From NCBI GenBank assembly GCA_934167875.1, contig CAKPMC010000004.1, positions 44,766 through 108,765 on the forward strand: a DNA stretch of 64,000 nt. Reading direction: 5' to 3'. Below the pieces are notes generated by a model. The model searched no databases and was not told where the DNA came from. It worked only from the letters and a program-made list of their open reading frames with translations. The position numbers and the translations under genes are program-made. Below are positions 9,981 to 19,171 of this stretch, one piece after another; position 1 is the stretch's first letter; every line of letters begins with the position of its first letter. The DNA comes from an uncultured Bacilli bacterium (GTDB taxonomy: Bacteria > Bacillota_I > Bacilli_A > RF39 > UBA660).

Positions 9981-10874
9981 ATGGAACTACTTATTTTATT
10001 AGCCATTGCCTTATTTGTAATGTTATATAGACAATATCGTGGGCAAAACGTATATAAATTCATAACAGAACAAGCAGGAATGGTATATGATAAATTTGCT
10101 CCTTATTCTTTTAAGGTAGTAAGAGAGAAAACTAAAGAATTAGGTCAGGAATATACACCAAAACAGTATATTCTTCAGAGTGTAGTATTTACTATATTTG
10201 CAGCGGTTATTTCTTATTTATATTTTTATAATATTTTTATATCCCTTATATATGTAATAATAGCCAATGCATGTATTCCATACTTAGCTTACTTAAGATG
10301 TAAAAGAGTATATAGTGAATTTATATTTGAACAAATCCAAGTATATACTACTAATACTATTATGGAATTTGCTACTACTCAAAGTTTTGTTAAATCACTA
10401 GAAGGAGTAGCAGCCAGTGGAGTATTAGAAGATCCAGTACTAACTGATGTTAATATGATGATTTCTATGGCATATGAAAATGGTTCTATTGATGAATCAG
10501 TAGAATATATGAGTTCTAAATATCCATATTATATAGTTAAAAATATGCATCAATTATTCTTACAGATTACTAAAGAAGGAGCTAAAGATTCAGGAGAATC
10601 ACTTGAAAATATGCAACTTGATATCGATATGCTTGTTGAAAGTGTATATCGTGATCGTATTGATAGAGCTAACTTCCATAAATCATTCTTAAAATATGGT
10701 GTTATGTTGTACTTAATGGTAATGCTAGTTCAATATCTGTTAGGAAAAGAAACCTATATAGCTATTTTAAGTAATCCACTTATGATATGTATTCTTCATG
10801 GTATTTTAATAATCAACAGTTATTTTCTTCTAAAAGGAGAAAAATATTATAACGAGAATGTAGGTGGAGAATAA
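9981..10874 (+). CDS. tadB: TadB-like platform protein (type II secretion F domain)
   Basis: 297 residues. A short N-terminal helix, a pair of membrane helices around 60-95, a cytoplasmic helical F domain (ATTQSFVKSLEGVA onwards, with repeated MSSKYP and QLFLQITKEG patterns) and two C-terminal helices (about 235-285). This is the TadB half of the inner-membrane platform on which the TadA ATPase acts. AGGAGGG precedes ATG 9981. Its stop overlaps the start of tadC by one base (TAATG), so the two are translationally coupled. Confidence 0.85.
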   Translation: MELLILLAIALFVMLYRQYRGQNVYKFITEQAGMVYDKFAPYSFKVVREKTKELGQEYTPKQYILQSVVFTIFAAVISYLYFYNIFISLIYVIIANACIPYLAYLRCKRVYSEFIFEQIQVYTTNTIMEFATTQSFVKSLEGVAASGVLEDPVLTDVNMMISMAYENGSIDESVEYMSSKYPYYIVKNMHQLFLQITKEGAKDSGESLENMQLDIDMLVESVYRDRIDRANFHKSFLKYGVMLYLMVMLVQYLLGKETYIAILSNPLMICILHGILIINSYFLLKGEKYYNENVGGE

Positions 10875-11659
10875 TGGAAGTAATTATTTGTGGAGCTCTT
10901 ATCTTAGGAGTATTACTTTATAATAAAACAGTAGATGGTAAAAAGTTTGTTCAAGATAATCAAGATATTTTCTACTTACTAAAAGAAAGTGATTATGACT
11001 TCTTAGTAGCTGCCAAATATGGTGAAAAAGTTGATCCTAATGTTTTATTTAATAAAAGATTAAAAATGGCTTTTATTACTATGGTAATATTTCTATTTAT
11101 ATTTTTAACAGAATTATCAGTTCTTAATGTTGTTTTATCATTATTTGTTGGTTATATTGTTTTTAAATCTAATTATACATCTTTAAAAAAGTATTATAAG
11201 AAACATTTACATGATATAGATGTAATGTTGCCATACTATTTAAAGGGTCTAGAAATTTTAATTCAACATTATACTGTACCAGTAGCATTAGCTAAATCAA
11301 TAGATGATGCACCAGAAATATTTAAACCTGGACTAAGAAATCTAATTGCTAAAATTGATGCAGGTGATTATAGTATTGATCCATATATGGAATTTGCTAA
11401 TGAGTATCCTGTTAGAGATTCAATGCGTATGATGAGATTACTATACCGTTTAGGTTTAGGTAAACAAGAAGATAAACAAGAAAGATTATTAATGTTTTCA
11501 AGAACAGTTTCTAACTTACAAGCTAAGGCAAGAGAAACCAAGTATAAAGAAAGATTAAATCATATGGAAAGTCAAACTATGATAATGCTAGTAGCAACAG
11601 GTGCTGGTGTTATGGTACTTATCCTAATATCTATGCTTTATATGTTCCAGAATATTTAG
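10874..11659 (+). CDS. tadC: TadC-like platform protein (type II secretion F domain)
   Basis: 261 residues. Hydrophobic N-terminus, two helices around 65-100, a cytoplasmic F domain (LPYYLKGLEILIQ, VPVALAKSID, MRMMRLLYRLGLG) and a C-terminal membrane helix at about 235-258. Forms the second half of the Tad platform with the upstream protein. The start overlaps the tadB stop by one base. A strong terminator follows, so the first Tad transcript probably ends here. Confidence 0.85.
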   Translation: MEVIICGALILGVLLYNKTVDGKKFVQDNQDIFYLLKESDYDFLVAAKYGEKVDPNVLFNKRLKMAFITMVIFLFIFLTELSVLNVVLSLFVGYIVFKSNYTSLKKYYKKHLHDIDVMLPYYLKGLEILIQHYTVPVALAKSIDDAPEIFKPGLRNLIAKIDAGDYSIDPYMEFANEYPVRDSMRMMRLLYRLGLGKQEDKQERLLMFSRTVSNLQAKARETKYKERLNHMESQTMIMLVATGAGVMVLILISMLYMFQNI

Positions 11660-11665
11660 TATAAT

Positions 11666-11693
11666 AAAAGTCAGAGTAATAGCTCTGACTTTT
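11666..11693 (+). terminator. Intrinsic terminator after tadC
   Basis: Perfect 11-bp hairpin, arms AAAAGTCAGAG and CTCTGACTTTT around loop TAATAG; the T-run is within the 3' arm. Begins 6 bases after the tadC stop. Confidence 0.8.
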
Positions 11694-11724
11694 GGATATA
11701 ATTATGCATTAAAAGGAGTAGTAC

Positions 11725-13038
11725 ATGAACAAAAAAAATATATTGATATATTTAACTTTTGTAATACTATTAATCATTGTCTCATGTTTATCTCAAACGG
11801 AATTAGATGGAGTTTGGGGTTATGGTTTTAGTTACAACATAGCTAGTGGACTTATTCCATATAGAGACTTTAATATGGTAGTAGGTCCATTATATAGTAT
11901 TATTTTTTCAATATTTATAAAAATATTTGGGAATTATTTTTTAGTATTTTCTATACAAAGTGCACTTATATATGGATTAATTATGTTACCAATATATAAA
12001 AAGATAGGTTGGAAATCCATTTATATAATATTACTACTGGGATGTTGTTTAACAACTTTTGGTTATAATACTTTTTGTGCCATGTTAGTATTACTAATAA
12101 TGTGTATAGAAGATAGTGATTATAAGTATAAAACAATGCTAACAGGAATATTAATTGGTACAATAATAATGACAAAACACAATATTGGTATTTGCTTATT
12201 ATTAGTATTTTTATTAATTAATTATAAAAAGAAACTACAAGTTTTAAGTGTTTTAATTCCAATAATTCCAACAATTATTTATTTAATTGTCAACAATACC
12301 TTTTATTCATATATTGATTTTTGTTATCTTGGACTTGGTAAATTTTTAGATAATTTATATATAGATATTTTCACAATTCCTATAATAATTTATGTCATAT
12401 ATTTTATAATAAAAAATTATAGAATAAATAAAGATAAAATAATTCTTTATTTATTAGCATTTCAAGTAATGGTATTTCCAATATTTGATCAGGGGCATAT
12501 TTTACCAGCATTGATTCCATTTACATACTATATATTTGCTAAAAACGAATATCCAAAAGTAAAATTTTATTTAAGCTATTTTATTATAATAGGAATATCA
12601 GTTAATACTATTTCCAACTTAGTATTAACAAAAGTATATATGAATAATGATTATTTATTTTTACAAAGAGTAAAAACTGAAACCATAACATATCTTGATA
12701 ATTACTCAAAATACCTAGAGAAAAACAAAGATAAAAAAATATATTTATTACTAGATAATGCATATTTAATAAAAATATATCGCAATGAAAATCCAACTTT
12801 TTATGATTTAATAAATATGGGAAATTTAGGTAGTAATGAGCAAAAGTATATAGACAATATGTCAAAGGAATGTGCTAATAAGAAGTGTATGTTTATTTTA
12901 GATAAAAGATACTTTGTAAAAAAATTATATGGTGAACAAAGATCAGAAACATTTAAAAAATATACCATAAATAATGCTAATTATTTAGAAACATTACCAT
13001 CTGGAGATAGAGTATATGTTAATTATGTAAATGAATAA
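11725..13038 (+). CDS. GT-C-fold membrane glycosyltransferase-like protein
   Basis: 437 residues with about 9-10 hydrophobic segments. The first external loop carries TELDGVWGYG and IPYRDFNMVVGPLY, the acidic first-loop pattern of GT-C enzymes (GT39/PMT relatives) that use lipid-linked sugars. A soluble C-terminal part follows the membrane region. AAAGGAG precedes the ATG. It lies between the Tad platform genes and the pilin-like genes, so glycosylation of pilins or surface proteins of this locus is a reasonable inference. Family is confident at fold level only. Confidence 0.65.
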   Translation: MNKKNILIYLTFVILLIIVSCLSQTELDGVWGYGFSYNIASGLIPYRDFNMVVGPLYSIIFSIFIKIFGNYFLVFSIQSALIYGLIMLPIYKKIGWKSIYIILLLGCCLTTFGYNTFCAMLVLLIMCIEDSDYKYKTMLTGILIGTIIMTKHNIGICLLLVFLLINYKKKLQVLSVLIPIIPTIIYLIVNNTFYSYIDFCYLGLGKFLDNLYIDIFTIPIIIYVIYFIIKNYRINKDKIILYLLAFQVMVFPIFDQGHILPALIPFTYYIFAKNEYPKVKFYLSYFIIIGISVNTISNLVLTKVYMNNDYLFLQRVKTETITYLDNYSKYLEKNKDKKIYLLLDNAYLIKIYRNENPTFYDLINMGNLGSNEQKYIDNMSKECANKKCMFILDKRYFVKKLYGEQRSETFKKYTINNANYLETLPSGDRVYVNYVNE

Positions 13039-13078
13039 TATAAAAAAAATTAAAAAATATAGTAAAGTTTAAAAAATA

Positions 13079-13087
13079 TGATATAAT
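13079..13087 (+). promoter_or_regulatory. Extended -10 promoter for the 61-residue pilin-like gene
   Basis: TG-A-TATAAT, a perfect extended -10, 34 bases before the ATG and followed by AAAGGAGGAG. A dedicated strong promoter with a strong ribosome site fits a major structural subunit. Confidence 0.7.
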
Positions 13088-13120
13088 AAAAATGTATATA
13101 TAATAAAGGAGGAGTTATTA

Positions 13121-13306
13121 ATGAAAGAAGCAACTGGAGAATTAAATATGACAGTAGTTACTATTATAGCTATAGGTGCAGTAATTGCATTCTTCTGGTT
13201 CATGTGGCCACAAATAAGAAATACTATTCAAGGAACTTGGAATGGTATAGATTCAGGAAAAGATTGCATTAAAAATCCAGATAGTTGTAATACAAAAGCT
13301 GAATAA
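13121..13306 (+). CDS. Small pilin-like membrane protein, candidate major pilin
   Basis: 61 residues: a 9-residue N-terminus, one long hydrophobic helix (about 10-30), then a short polar tail with a cysteine pair (DCIKNPDSC). Size and layout match Flp-type Tad pilins. However, the usual prepilin cleavage motif (Gly followed by Glu at +5) is not convincing; TGELNM is the closest. It has its own strong promoter and AAAGGAGG site and is followed by TadE-like and TadZ-like genes, the normal neighbours of an Flp pilin. Alternative: a small accessory membrane subunit. Confidence 0.65.
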   Translation: MKEATGELNMTVVTIIAIGAVIAFFWFMWPQIRNTIQGTWNGIDSGKDCIKNPDSCNTKAE

Positions 13307-13341
13307 TATAAAGATTTAATTGTTAGAAAAGCGGTGATAGT

Positions 13342-13863
13342 GTGAAAGATGCTATAAGTGGTGCATTGACACTACAAATAATTTTAATATTTATGATTAT
13401 TATTAATTGTTACTTAGCTTTTAGTGTTAATTACACTAAAGCTTTTCGTATTAAGAATGAAATACGTAACATTATTGAAAAGAACGAAGGATTAACCTGT
13501 TCAGCAGTAAATCAAATAAATGATTTAATGTTGAAGGTTAATTATGGCGTTCAAAGCGGTGAAAGAAAATGCCCTGAAGATTATGAAACAGCAGCACTAA
13601 ATAATGGATTATTCTGTTATAAATACCAAAAAGTAGATGTAACAGGTACATCAAATCAAGGTTCAACATATAAAGGAGCTTATTATACGGTACTAACATT
13701 TGTTGATGTAGATATACCAATATTTAATAAAATATTTCCTGAAATAGCTCTTTTAAATGAAACTTTCACAAGTAAAGGTGAAACATCATTGATTTACTCT
13801 TCAGGAGAAATTGGTAGTGGATTACCAGATGATTGTTCAAAAAGTTCCACTGCTAGCGAATAG
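13342..13863 (+). CDS. TadE-like minor pilin/pseudopilin
   Basis: 173 residues starting at GTG 13342; GCGGTGA just upstream is a usable ribosome site and no in-frame ATG fits. Short N-terminus with SGALTLQII, a membrane helix at about 8-29, then an extracytoplasmic domain with four cysteines and a Ser/Gly-rich end. The N-terminal pattern and the amphipathic stretch after the helix resemble TadE-like proteins. It lies between the small pilin-like gene and the TadZ-like gene. Confidence 0.65.
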   Translation: MKDAISGALTLQIILIFMIIINCYLAFSVNYTKAFRIKNEIRNIIEKNEGLTCSAVNQINDLMLKVNYGVQSGERKCPEDYETAALNNGLFCYKYQKVDVTGTSNQGSTYKGAYYTVLTFVDVDIPIFNKIFPEIALLNETFTSKGETSLIYSSGEIGSGLPDDCSKSSTASE

Positions 13864-13877
13864 AAAAAGGTGAAATT

Positions 13878-14852
13878 ATGAATGTAATTATATCTAATGA
13901 AAGACAAGCAGAATTAGCAAACCTAGATATTGAAATTATAAAATCTATTCATGGCGTATTTGAAGTAGATGAGTTAATTCAAATGTTTTCTAATTTCTTC
14001 TTTGGAAGAATGATACTTGATTTAACTGCATTAAAAGACTATAAAGATGTACGTAATTTACAGAAATTATCAATGTCATTAGATGTTGAAAAAATTATAG
14101 TTTTACTTCCAGATACACCAGAGTGTTTAGCACCTAGATTCCTATCTAGATTAATTTCAATGGGAATCTATAACTTCACCACTAATATAGATGGCGTTAA
14201 TTATCTATTAACTAATCCAAATACATATCGTGATGTTGCTCATCTACATCAAATTGATGAACAACCAGAACCACAAGTTATAAACAATGTTGGAGTAGCT
14301 ATGGGTGGTAACAGTAGTACAATTTTATCTACTGGTGGAAATTATATTTTAGGAATTAAAAATGTAACCGAACATTCAGGTGCTACTATGTTAACATATA
14401 TGCTTAAAAATGTTATTAAGGATATGGGAAGAAGTTCATTAGCAATAGAAGTTGATAAACGAGATTTTGTTTACTTCAATGATAAAGATATGATATCTAT
14501 AGATAATGCTAATCTAGCTAATGAAGTTTTAAAGCATAGAGATACCAATGTAATTATAATTGATTTAAATAAAGAAGGCAGTGAAGATGTATGTAATGAA
14601 GTACTATACTTAATTGAACCTTCTACTATTAAATTAAATAAATTAATGAGAAGAGATCGTAAAGCTTTTGAAAAATTAGCAGGCAAAAAAGTAATCCTTT
14701 CTCAAAGTATCTTATCAGATAGTGATATCAAAGAATTTGAATATGAAGCAAATATAAAAGTTTTCTTTGTTATGCCACCATTAGATGAGAGAAGCAAAAA
14801 TACCGAAGTTTTACAAGATTTACTAGCTAGACTTGGAATAAGCAACTACTAG
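13878..14852 (+). CDS. TadZ/CpaE-like protein with a degenerate P-loop
   Basis: 324 residues. Residues 1-125 resemble the atypical receiver domain of CpaE/TadZ. Residues about 155-320 follow the MinD/ParA-like fold: ILGIKNVTEHSGATM (157-171) occupies the Walker A place but has no Lys before the Ser/Thr position, and VIIIDL (225-230) matches Walker B. TadZ localises the Tad machine at the membrane. Loss of the Walker lysine suggests a weak or non-hydrolysing scaffold. AAGGTGA precedes the ATG. It is the last clearly Tad-type gene before the T4SS set. Confidence 0.75.
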   Translation: MNVIISNERQAELANLDIEIIKSIHGVFEVDELIQMFSNFFFGRMILDLTALKDYKDVRNLQKLSMSLDVEKIIVLLPDTPECLAPRFLSRLISMGIYNFTTNIDGVNYLLTNPNTYRDVAHLHQIDEQPEPQVINNVGVAMGGNSSTILSTGGNYILGIKNVTEHSGATMLTYMLKNVIKDMGRSSLAIEVDKRDFVYFNDKDMISIDNANLANEVLKHRDTNVIIIDLNKEGSEDVCNEVLYLIEPSTIKLNKLMRRDRKAFEKLAGKKVILSQSILSDSDIKEFEYEANIKVFFVMPPLDERSKNTEVLQDLLARLGISNY

Positions 14853-14887
14853 TAATTGTCAAAAAATGTAAATAATTTTATAATATA

Positions 14888-14916
14888 TTGACTAATAAAG
14901 CCAATTATTATATTAT
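14888..14916 (+). promoter_or_regulatory. Sigma-A-type promoter before the VirB2-like gene
   Basis: TTGACT, 17-base spacer, TATTAT; 28 bases from the -10 to the ATG at 14945 with AAGGAGGG between. One of the best -35/-10 pairs in the window. Confidence 0.7.
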
Positions 14917-14944
14917 TTAATTAGTATTAAGGAGGGAATTTGTT

Positions 14945-15274
14945 ATGAATTTAGTACAAATAATGTCTTGTCCTAGTGACTTAGTTCCTATTTTTAAATT
15001 TTTAAAGAATGGAATTTATCCTATTATCCAAATAGGTATCCCAATCATTTTAATTATTATGGGAAGTATTGATTTAGGAAAAGCTGTAATGTCTAGTGAT
15101 GATAAAGAAATCAAAGGAGCAACAAGCAAGTTAATCAAACGTGCAATTGCTGCTGTAGCTGTATTCTTTGTTACAACAATCGTTTCATTATTAATGAATT
15201 TGTTTGCTTCATCTGGTTCTGATATTGATACAGGTTCAACAAACTGGGCAGATTGCTGGACAAAATTAGATTAA
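14945..15274 (+). CDS. VirB2/TrbC-like T4SS pilin-family protein
   Basis: 109 residues. Two membrane helices (about 23-40 and 66-87) flank a cytoplasmic loop with GSIDLGKAVMSSDDKEIKG and ATSKLIKRAI. This two-helix hairpin with a charged SDD-(x)n-KR loop is characteristic of VirB2/TrbC-like proteins in monoderm type IV secretion systems. A strong promoter and AAGGAGGG site precede it and a strong terminator follows, suggesting high, separate expression as for a pilin or channel subunit. The same domain recurs at the end of the next protein. Confidence 0.8.
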   Translation: MNLVQIMSCPSDLVPIFKFLKNGIYPIIQIGIPIILIIMGSIDLGKAVMSSDDKEIKGATSKLIKRAIAAVAVFFVTTIVSLLMNLFASSGSDIDTGSTNWADCWTKLD

Positions 15275-15285
15275 TAAATTGAATT

Positions 15286-15318
15286 AAAATAATAGTAAAA
15301 TCATTTTACTATTATTTT
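15286..15318 (+). terminator. Intrinsic terminator after the VirB2-like gene
   Basis: 15-bp perfect hairpin, arms AAAATAATAGTAAAA and TTTTACTATTATTTT with a TCA loop, then more Ts. Confidence 0.85.
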
Positions 15319-15323
15319 TTTTA

Positions 15324-15332
15324 TGATATAAT
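15324..15332 (+). promoter_or_regulatory. Extended -10 promoter for the T4SS operon
   Basis: TG-A-TATAAT directly after the preceding terminator and 37 bases before ATG 15370. It likely drives the run of genes to virD4, within which no further terminator is seen. Confidence 0.7.
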
Positions 15333-15369
15333 TACCTTGGTATATTATAATTTCAAGGAGTGTAACTTT

Positions 15370-16707
15370 ATGAAAAAACTTAACAAAATCATATTTTATT
15401 CAATATTTTTAACTTTTTTAATAATCACAAATGGTGATAACGTATATGCAGATGTAGCTTGGCCAGGAGTAGATAGCAGCCAAATACCAAGTAATTATAA
15501 AGGCATGGAGTATTGTGTTTATACAACCCAGAATGTTTATTTAGATACTTCTGGATTTGAAAAACTTAGTAAATGGTATTCAAATAAAAGTTACATTTTA
15601 ATTCATGATAGTAAAAATAATGAAATTAAATTTTTAGACAGAAAAGGTACAGTAGTAACTACAGCAAGTGAATATGCCTGGGCAACTGGTGGAATTAATC
15701 AAAATATATATTTTTCACAAAATTTATATAACTATTTAGTACCAAATGGGGAATTACAGTGTAAGAAACTATATTTTTATGAACGAAAAAAAGGTTCAAA
15801 TTTATTTTCAAATTCAGGTTCACTCGAAATATTAACAGATGTCAGTGAATATTTTGGAGCAAATTATAATAGTGAGGATTATGGAGTTCAAATTCTACAG
15901 CAAACTGGTGTTGAGGGAACAAGATACGGTGAAAATTGGTGTAAAGTTAATTATGAAAAATTAAAAGCTATTACTGAACCATATTATAGTCAAATTGATT
16001 CAATTAATAATGCATACTATCAAATGTCAGAACAAAAAGAATATCAAATTGGTGATGCCAAAAAAGGAAAAGAGTATTTAGCATCTGCTAAAGCTCTAAA
16101 TGAAAATGCACGAAATGCTATTGCTGATTTGCACTTAAATGATCAAAATAGTGATGTTAATGTTTCTAATTGTGATGCCACTTTTAATAATGAATATCAA
16201 AAAATAATTCAAAACTTAGAGTCTGCTTTGAAACAATTTAGTACATACCAAAGAACTATAAATAGTAAACTAACCTCAGCTAAAAATAGCGGTAAGATTA
16301 CGGAAGAGGAATATAAAAAAGAAAAAGAAGAAATGGATGGTCTAAAAACAGAAACAGATACAGCATTAGAAGAGTGGGAAGAATATCGAAAAAATATTAA
16401 TTTTGGTAAAAAGATAGAAGATGCTGGTTGCGAAGGGTTGCTTGGAAAAGATCTATTAGATGACATTTCTCAAGTATTAACGTGGGTAAGAATTGCAGTA
16501 CCTATTTTAGTTATCTTACTTGGAAGTACTGATTTCGCAAGAGCAGTATTATCAGATGATCAGCAAGAGTTAAAAAAGGCAACTAGCAGATTTGCTAAAC
16601 GTTGTATTATTGCTGTAGCTATTTTCTTCATACCATCTATAATAATGTATTTATTAAGTTTCATAGATAAAATATATGATGTCTCTTGTGACATAAGGTT
16701 ATGGTGA
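15370..16707 (+). CDS. Secreted ectodomain fused to a C-terminal VirB2-like hairpin
   Basis: 445 residues from ATG 15370, preceded by AAGGAG; a TTG 33 bases upstream in frame has no ribosome site. Signal peptide 1-28 (cut near VYA). Residues about 29-280 are an unknown extracytoplasmic domain, 280-345 are strongly helical and charged (likely coiled coil), and 369-445 repeat the VirB2-like hairpin of the previous protein: LGSTDFARAVLSDDQQELKK and ATSRFAKRC between two helices. A VirB2-type domain with a large exported N-terminal domain is unusual. The next start overlaps its stop (TGATG). Confidence 0.78.
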   Translation: MKKLNKIIFYSIFLTFLIITNGDNVYADVAWPGVDSSQIPSNYKGMEYCVYTTQNVYLDTSGFEKLSKWYSNKSYILIHDSKNNEIKFLDRKGTVVTTASEYAWATGGINQNIYFSQNLYNYLVPNGELQCKKLYFYERKKGSNLFSNSGSLEILTDVSEYFGANYNSEDYGVQILQQTGVEGTRYGENWCKVNYEKLKAITEPYYSQIDSINNAYYQMSEQKEYQIGDAKKGKEYLASAKALNENARNAIADLHLNDQNSDVNVSNCDATFNNEYQKIIQNLESALKQFSTYQRTINSKLTSAKNSGKITEEEYKKEKEEMDGLKTETDTALEEWEEYRKNINFGKKIEDAGCEGLLGKDLLDDISQVLTWVRIAVPILVILLGSTDFARAVLSDDQQELKKATSRFAKRCIIAVAIFFIPSIIMYLLSFIDKIYDVSCDIRLW

Positions 16708-18827
16708 TGTTAATGAACAATTTAATTTTTACAATGGCTAGTCGTGGTTGGGCATGGAATATTATCCGTTCACTATTTGGATGGTTAGATTCAGTTGCAT
16801 ACTTTTTATTTTCATCAGTAATGCAATTAATTTTTGATATTATATCTGTCACATCTGATCCAGCCTTTAATAATTTTTACAATGGTATACACTCAAGAAT
16901 ATATGCAATAATTGCCATATATATGTTATTTAAAATAACAATTTCATTGTTAACCTATTTAGTTAATCCTGATTCAATGAATGACAAAGAACGTGGCGTT
17001 GGTAAAATGGCAACTAGAGTTATAGTAGCGCTAGTAATGCTAATTGCCTTTCCTAATGCATTTTCATTTATTAATAAAATTCAACCTCATATTATAGAAG
17101 CAATTCCACGTGTTATTCTCGGAACAGAAACTACATCTTCTAGTGATAGCAGTGGTAGTGATTTAAGCAGTCAAATGGGGGATGTTGGAAAACAAATAGC
17201 TTTTGATACCTACAATGGTGTTTGGTTTAACGATAATTGTGCAGACAGTAATAATACAGATGCAGGCAAGTGTTTTGCTTATACAGATGATAGTGGAAAA
17301 GCTACAGTAGCAGTTGCTGTTGACCATATCAATGATGCAGCTGATGGTGATTCAGGTCAGTATAGATACAATTATTATCCATTAGTTGGATTTGTCACAG
17401 CTTTAATCATGACTATTATTTTACTTGGATATTGTGTTGATATATCCATTCGTGTATTCAAATTAATAATTTTACAAATTATAGCGCCAATTCCAATCAT
17501 TAGCTATATAGATCCAAAATCATCAAAAGATGGTGCATTTTCTAAGTGGTTAAAGATGGTTGGAAGTGTTTATTTAGATGTATTTATAAAACTAGCAATT
17601 ATTTACTTTATTTTATTAGTTATATCTGAGTTAATAACAAGTGGTACGATTGCTAATTTGACATTAAGTTTGTTTGGCAAACAAGGTACTTTCCGTTCAG
17701 GAATGGTAATGGTAGCTCTAGTTATGGGATTGTTCTTTTTTGCAAAAGAAGCACCAAAATTTATTGCCGATGCACTTGGAGTTAAAATGAGTGAAAATAG
17801 TCACTTATTTGGTGGACTTAGTAAGATAGCAGCCGCAGCAACTTTAGGGGCAGGTGCTATTGGTTCAGGAATTGCATCAGGTAGATCAAGCTTTATGGCT
17901 GATGAAGCTAATGGAAAAAATCATAATGTTGGACGTATATTTAAAAATGTTGGTGCAGGCCTAGTTGGTGCAGCATCAGGACTTGGAACAGGTGCAAACG
18001 CAGCCTTGAATGCCAAAGATCATCATGCTAAAGCAGCTATGGATGCTATGATAAAGCGTAACGCTAAAGTAAGTGCAATAGGAGCAGAGGGTGGTACTAC
18101 TCTTGGAGGAGCAGCATCACTTATGGAAACTATGTTTACAGGTCAGACACCAATCGAGAGAATGGAAGCTGATTGGAAAAAACAAGAAGAAGCAATTAAA
18201 TACGATAAGCAAAAAAATGCTGAACGTAAAGCCATCATGGATAGGGCATCATCTAAAGGCTTGGAAAGTTATAAAACATCAGGAAATATAAGTAATTTTC
18301 AAGGAGCAAGTGGAAAAATATATAATTTGGACAATGCAAATGCCGCAAGTTATAATTCAGTTCTTGAAGCTGCAATGTCTGGTAATGGTATTTATCATAC
18401 TTATTCTAATGGATATGGTGCCACATTTACACAGGAACAATATAATGCACTAAGTGATGATCAAAAAGCTAATTGGACAGAAAGTGGTTCATTCTTTGAT
18501 TTCAATGGTCAGTCTATTGATATAAGAGATGCAAAAATGTTGCAACATGAAATTAACGATGCCAATATAGCTGATTATGCTGAACAAGCTTTAGCAGGTA
18601 CAATAGATGATGCTGTTATTACTGGAGCAGACGAAAGATTTGCAGCTGCTAATAATGGTGTCGGTGTAGAAAGAACCTTCGGTGGTGCTGATGGTCTAAA
18701 AGCTACATTTGGAAGAGTTAATAATAACATTACTAGTCGTGAATTAGAAATTGCTAATCAGAAAAATGATCAAAATGTTAAGCGCCAACAAGCTAACAAT
18801 AAAGTATTTAATAAGAATGGCAATTAG
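16707..18827 (+). CDS. VirB6/TrbL-like polytopic T4SS channel protein
   Basis: 706 residues from ATG 16707, chosen because it overlaps the previous stop as TGATG and has AAGG 8 bases before; ATG 16701 and 16713 are alternatives. About seven hydrophobic segments lie in the first 360 residues, including YLVNPDSMNDKERGVGKM after the second and a conserved APIPIISYIDP loop, typical of VirB6/TrbL proteins in monoderm systems. Residues about 380-706 are a soluble Ala/Gly/Asn-rich cytoplasmic tail. It would form the inner-membrane pore with VirB3 and VirB4. Confidence 0.83.
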   Translation: MLMNNLIFTMASRGWAWNIIRSLFGWLDSVAYFLFSSVMQLIFDIISVTSDPAFNNFYNGIHSRIYAIIAIYMLFKITISLLTYLVNPDSMNDKERGVGKMATRVIVALVMLIAFPNAFSFINKIQPHIIEAIPRVILGTETTSSSDSSGSDLSSQMGDVGKQIAFDTYNGVWFNDNCADSNNTDAGKCFAYTDDSGKATVAVAVDHINDAADGDSGQYRYNYYPLVGFVTALIMTIILLGYCVDISIRVFKLIILQIIAPIPIISYIDPKSSKDGAFSKWLKMVGSVYLDVFIKLAIIYFILLVISELITSGTIANLTLSLFGKQGTFRSGMVMVALVMGLFFFAKEAPKFIADALGVKMSENSHLFGGLSKIAAAATLGAGAIGSGIASGRSSFMADEANGKNHNVGRIFKNVGAGLVGAASGLGTGANAALNAKDHHAKAAMDAMIKRNAKVSAIGAEGGTTLGGAASLMETMFTGQTPIERMEADWKKQEEAIKYDKQKNAERKAIMDRASSKGLESYKTSGNISNFQGASGKIYNLDNANAASYNSVLEAAMSGNGIYHTYSNGYGATFTQEQYNALSDDQKANWTESGSFFDFNGQSIDIRDAKMLQHEINDANIADYAEQALAGTIDDAVITGADERFAAANNGVGVERTFGGADGLKATFGRVNNNITSRELEIANQKNDQNVKRQQANNKVFNKNGN

Positions 18828-18847
18828 AAAGGAATGTGTGATATAAA

Positions 18848-19171
18848 GTGAATGATAATTATTTGATTCCTGCTAATACGAAAAGAGGACAATTAATATT
18901 AGGATTGTTTACTCCAATTGACTTAATAATCTTTTTAGGTGGATTGGCAGTAACCTTCCTTCTAATATCGATTTTACCAATGGATATTACTTGGGTAGCA
19001 ATACTTTCAGTAGCACCGGGTATAATTTGTTCATTATTAGTTGCTCCAGTTGCCTACTACCATAACGTTAGGCAGCTAATTATTGAAATATATAAGTATT
19101 TTTCAGGAAGAAATCGTTTTGTATGGAAGGGTTGGTGTTTTCTAGATGAATCAGAAGATAAATCAAAGTAA
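18848..19171 (+). CDS. PrgI family protein (VirB3-like)
   Basis: 107 residues starting at GTG 18848, the first possible start after an in-frame stop; the nearest ribosome-like site (AAAGGA) is 14 bases away, so initiation may be weak. IPANTKRGQLILGLFTPIDL followed by two hydrophobic helices (about 25-68), and a basic C-terminal part. This matches PrgI, the VirB3-like partner of VirB4 in Gram-positive conjugation systems. It overlaps the next gene by 26 bases. Confidence 0.85.
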   Translation: MNDNYLIPANTKRGQLILGLFTPIDLIIFLGGLAVTFLLISILPMDITWVAILSVAPGIICSLLVAPVAYYHNVRQLIIEIYKYFSGRNRFVWKGWCFLDESEDKSK

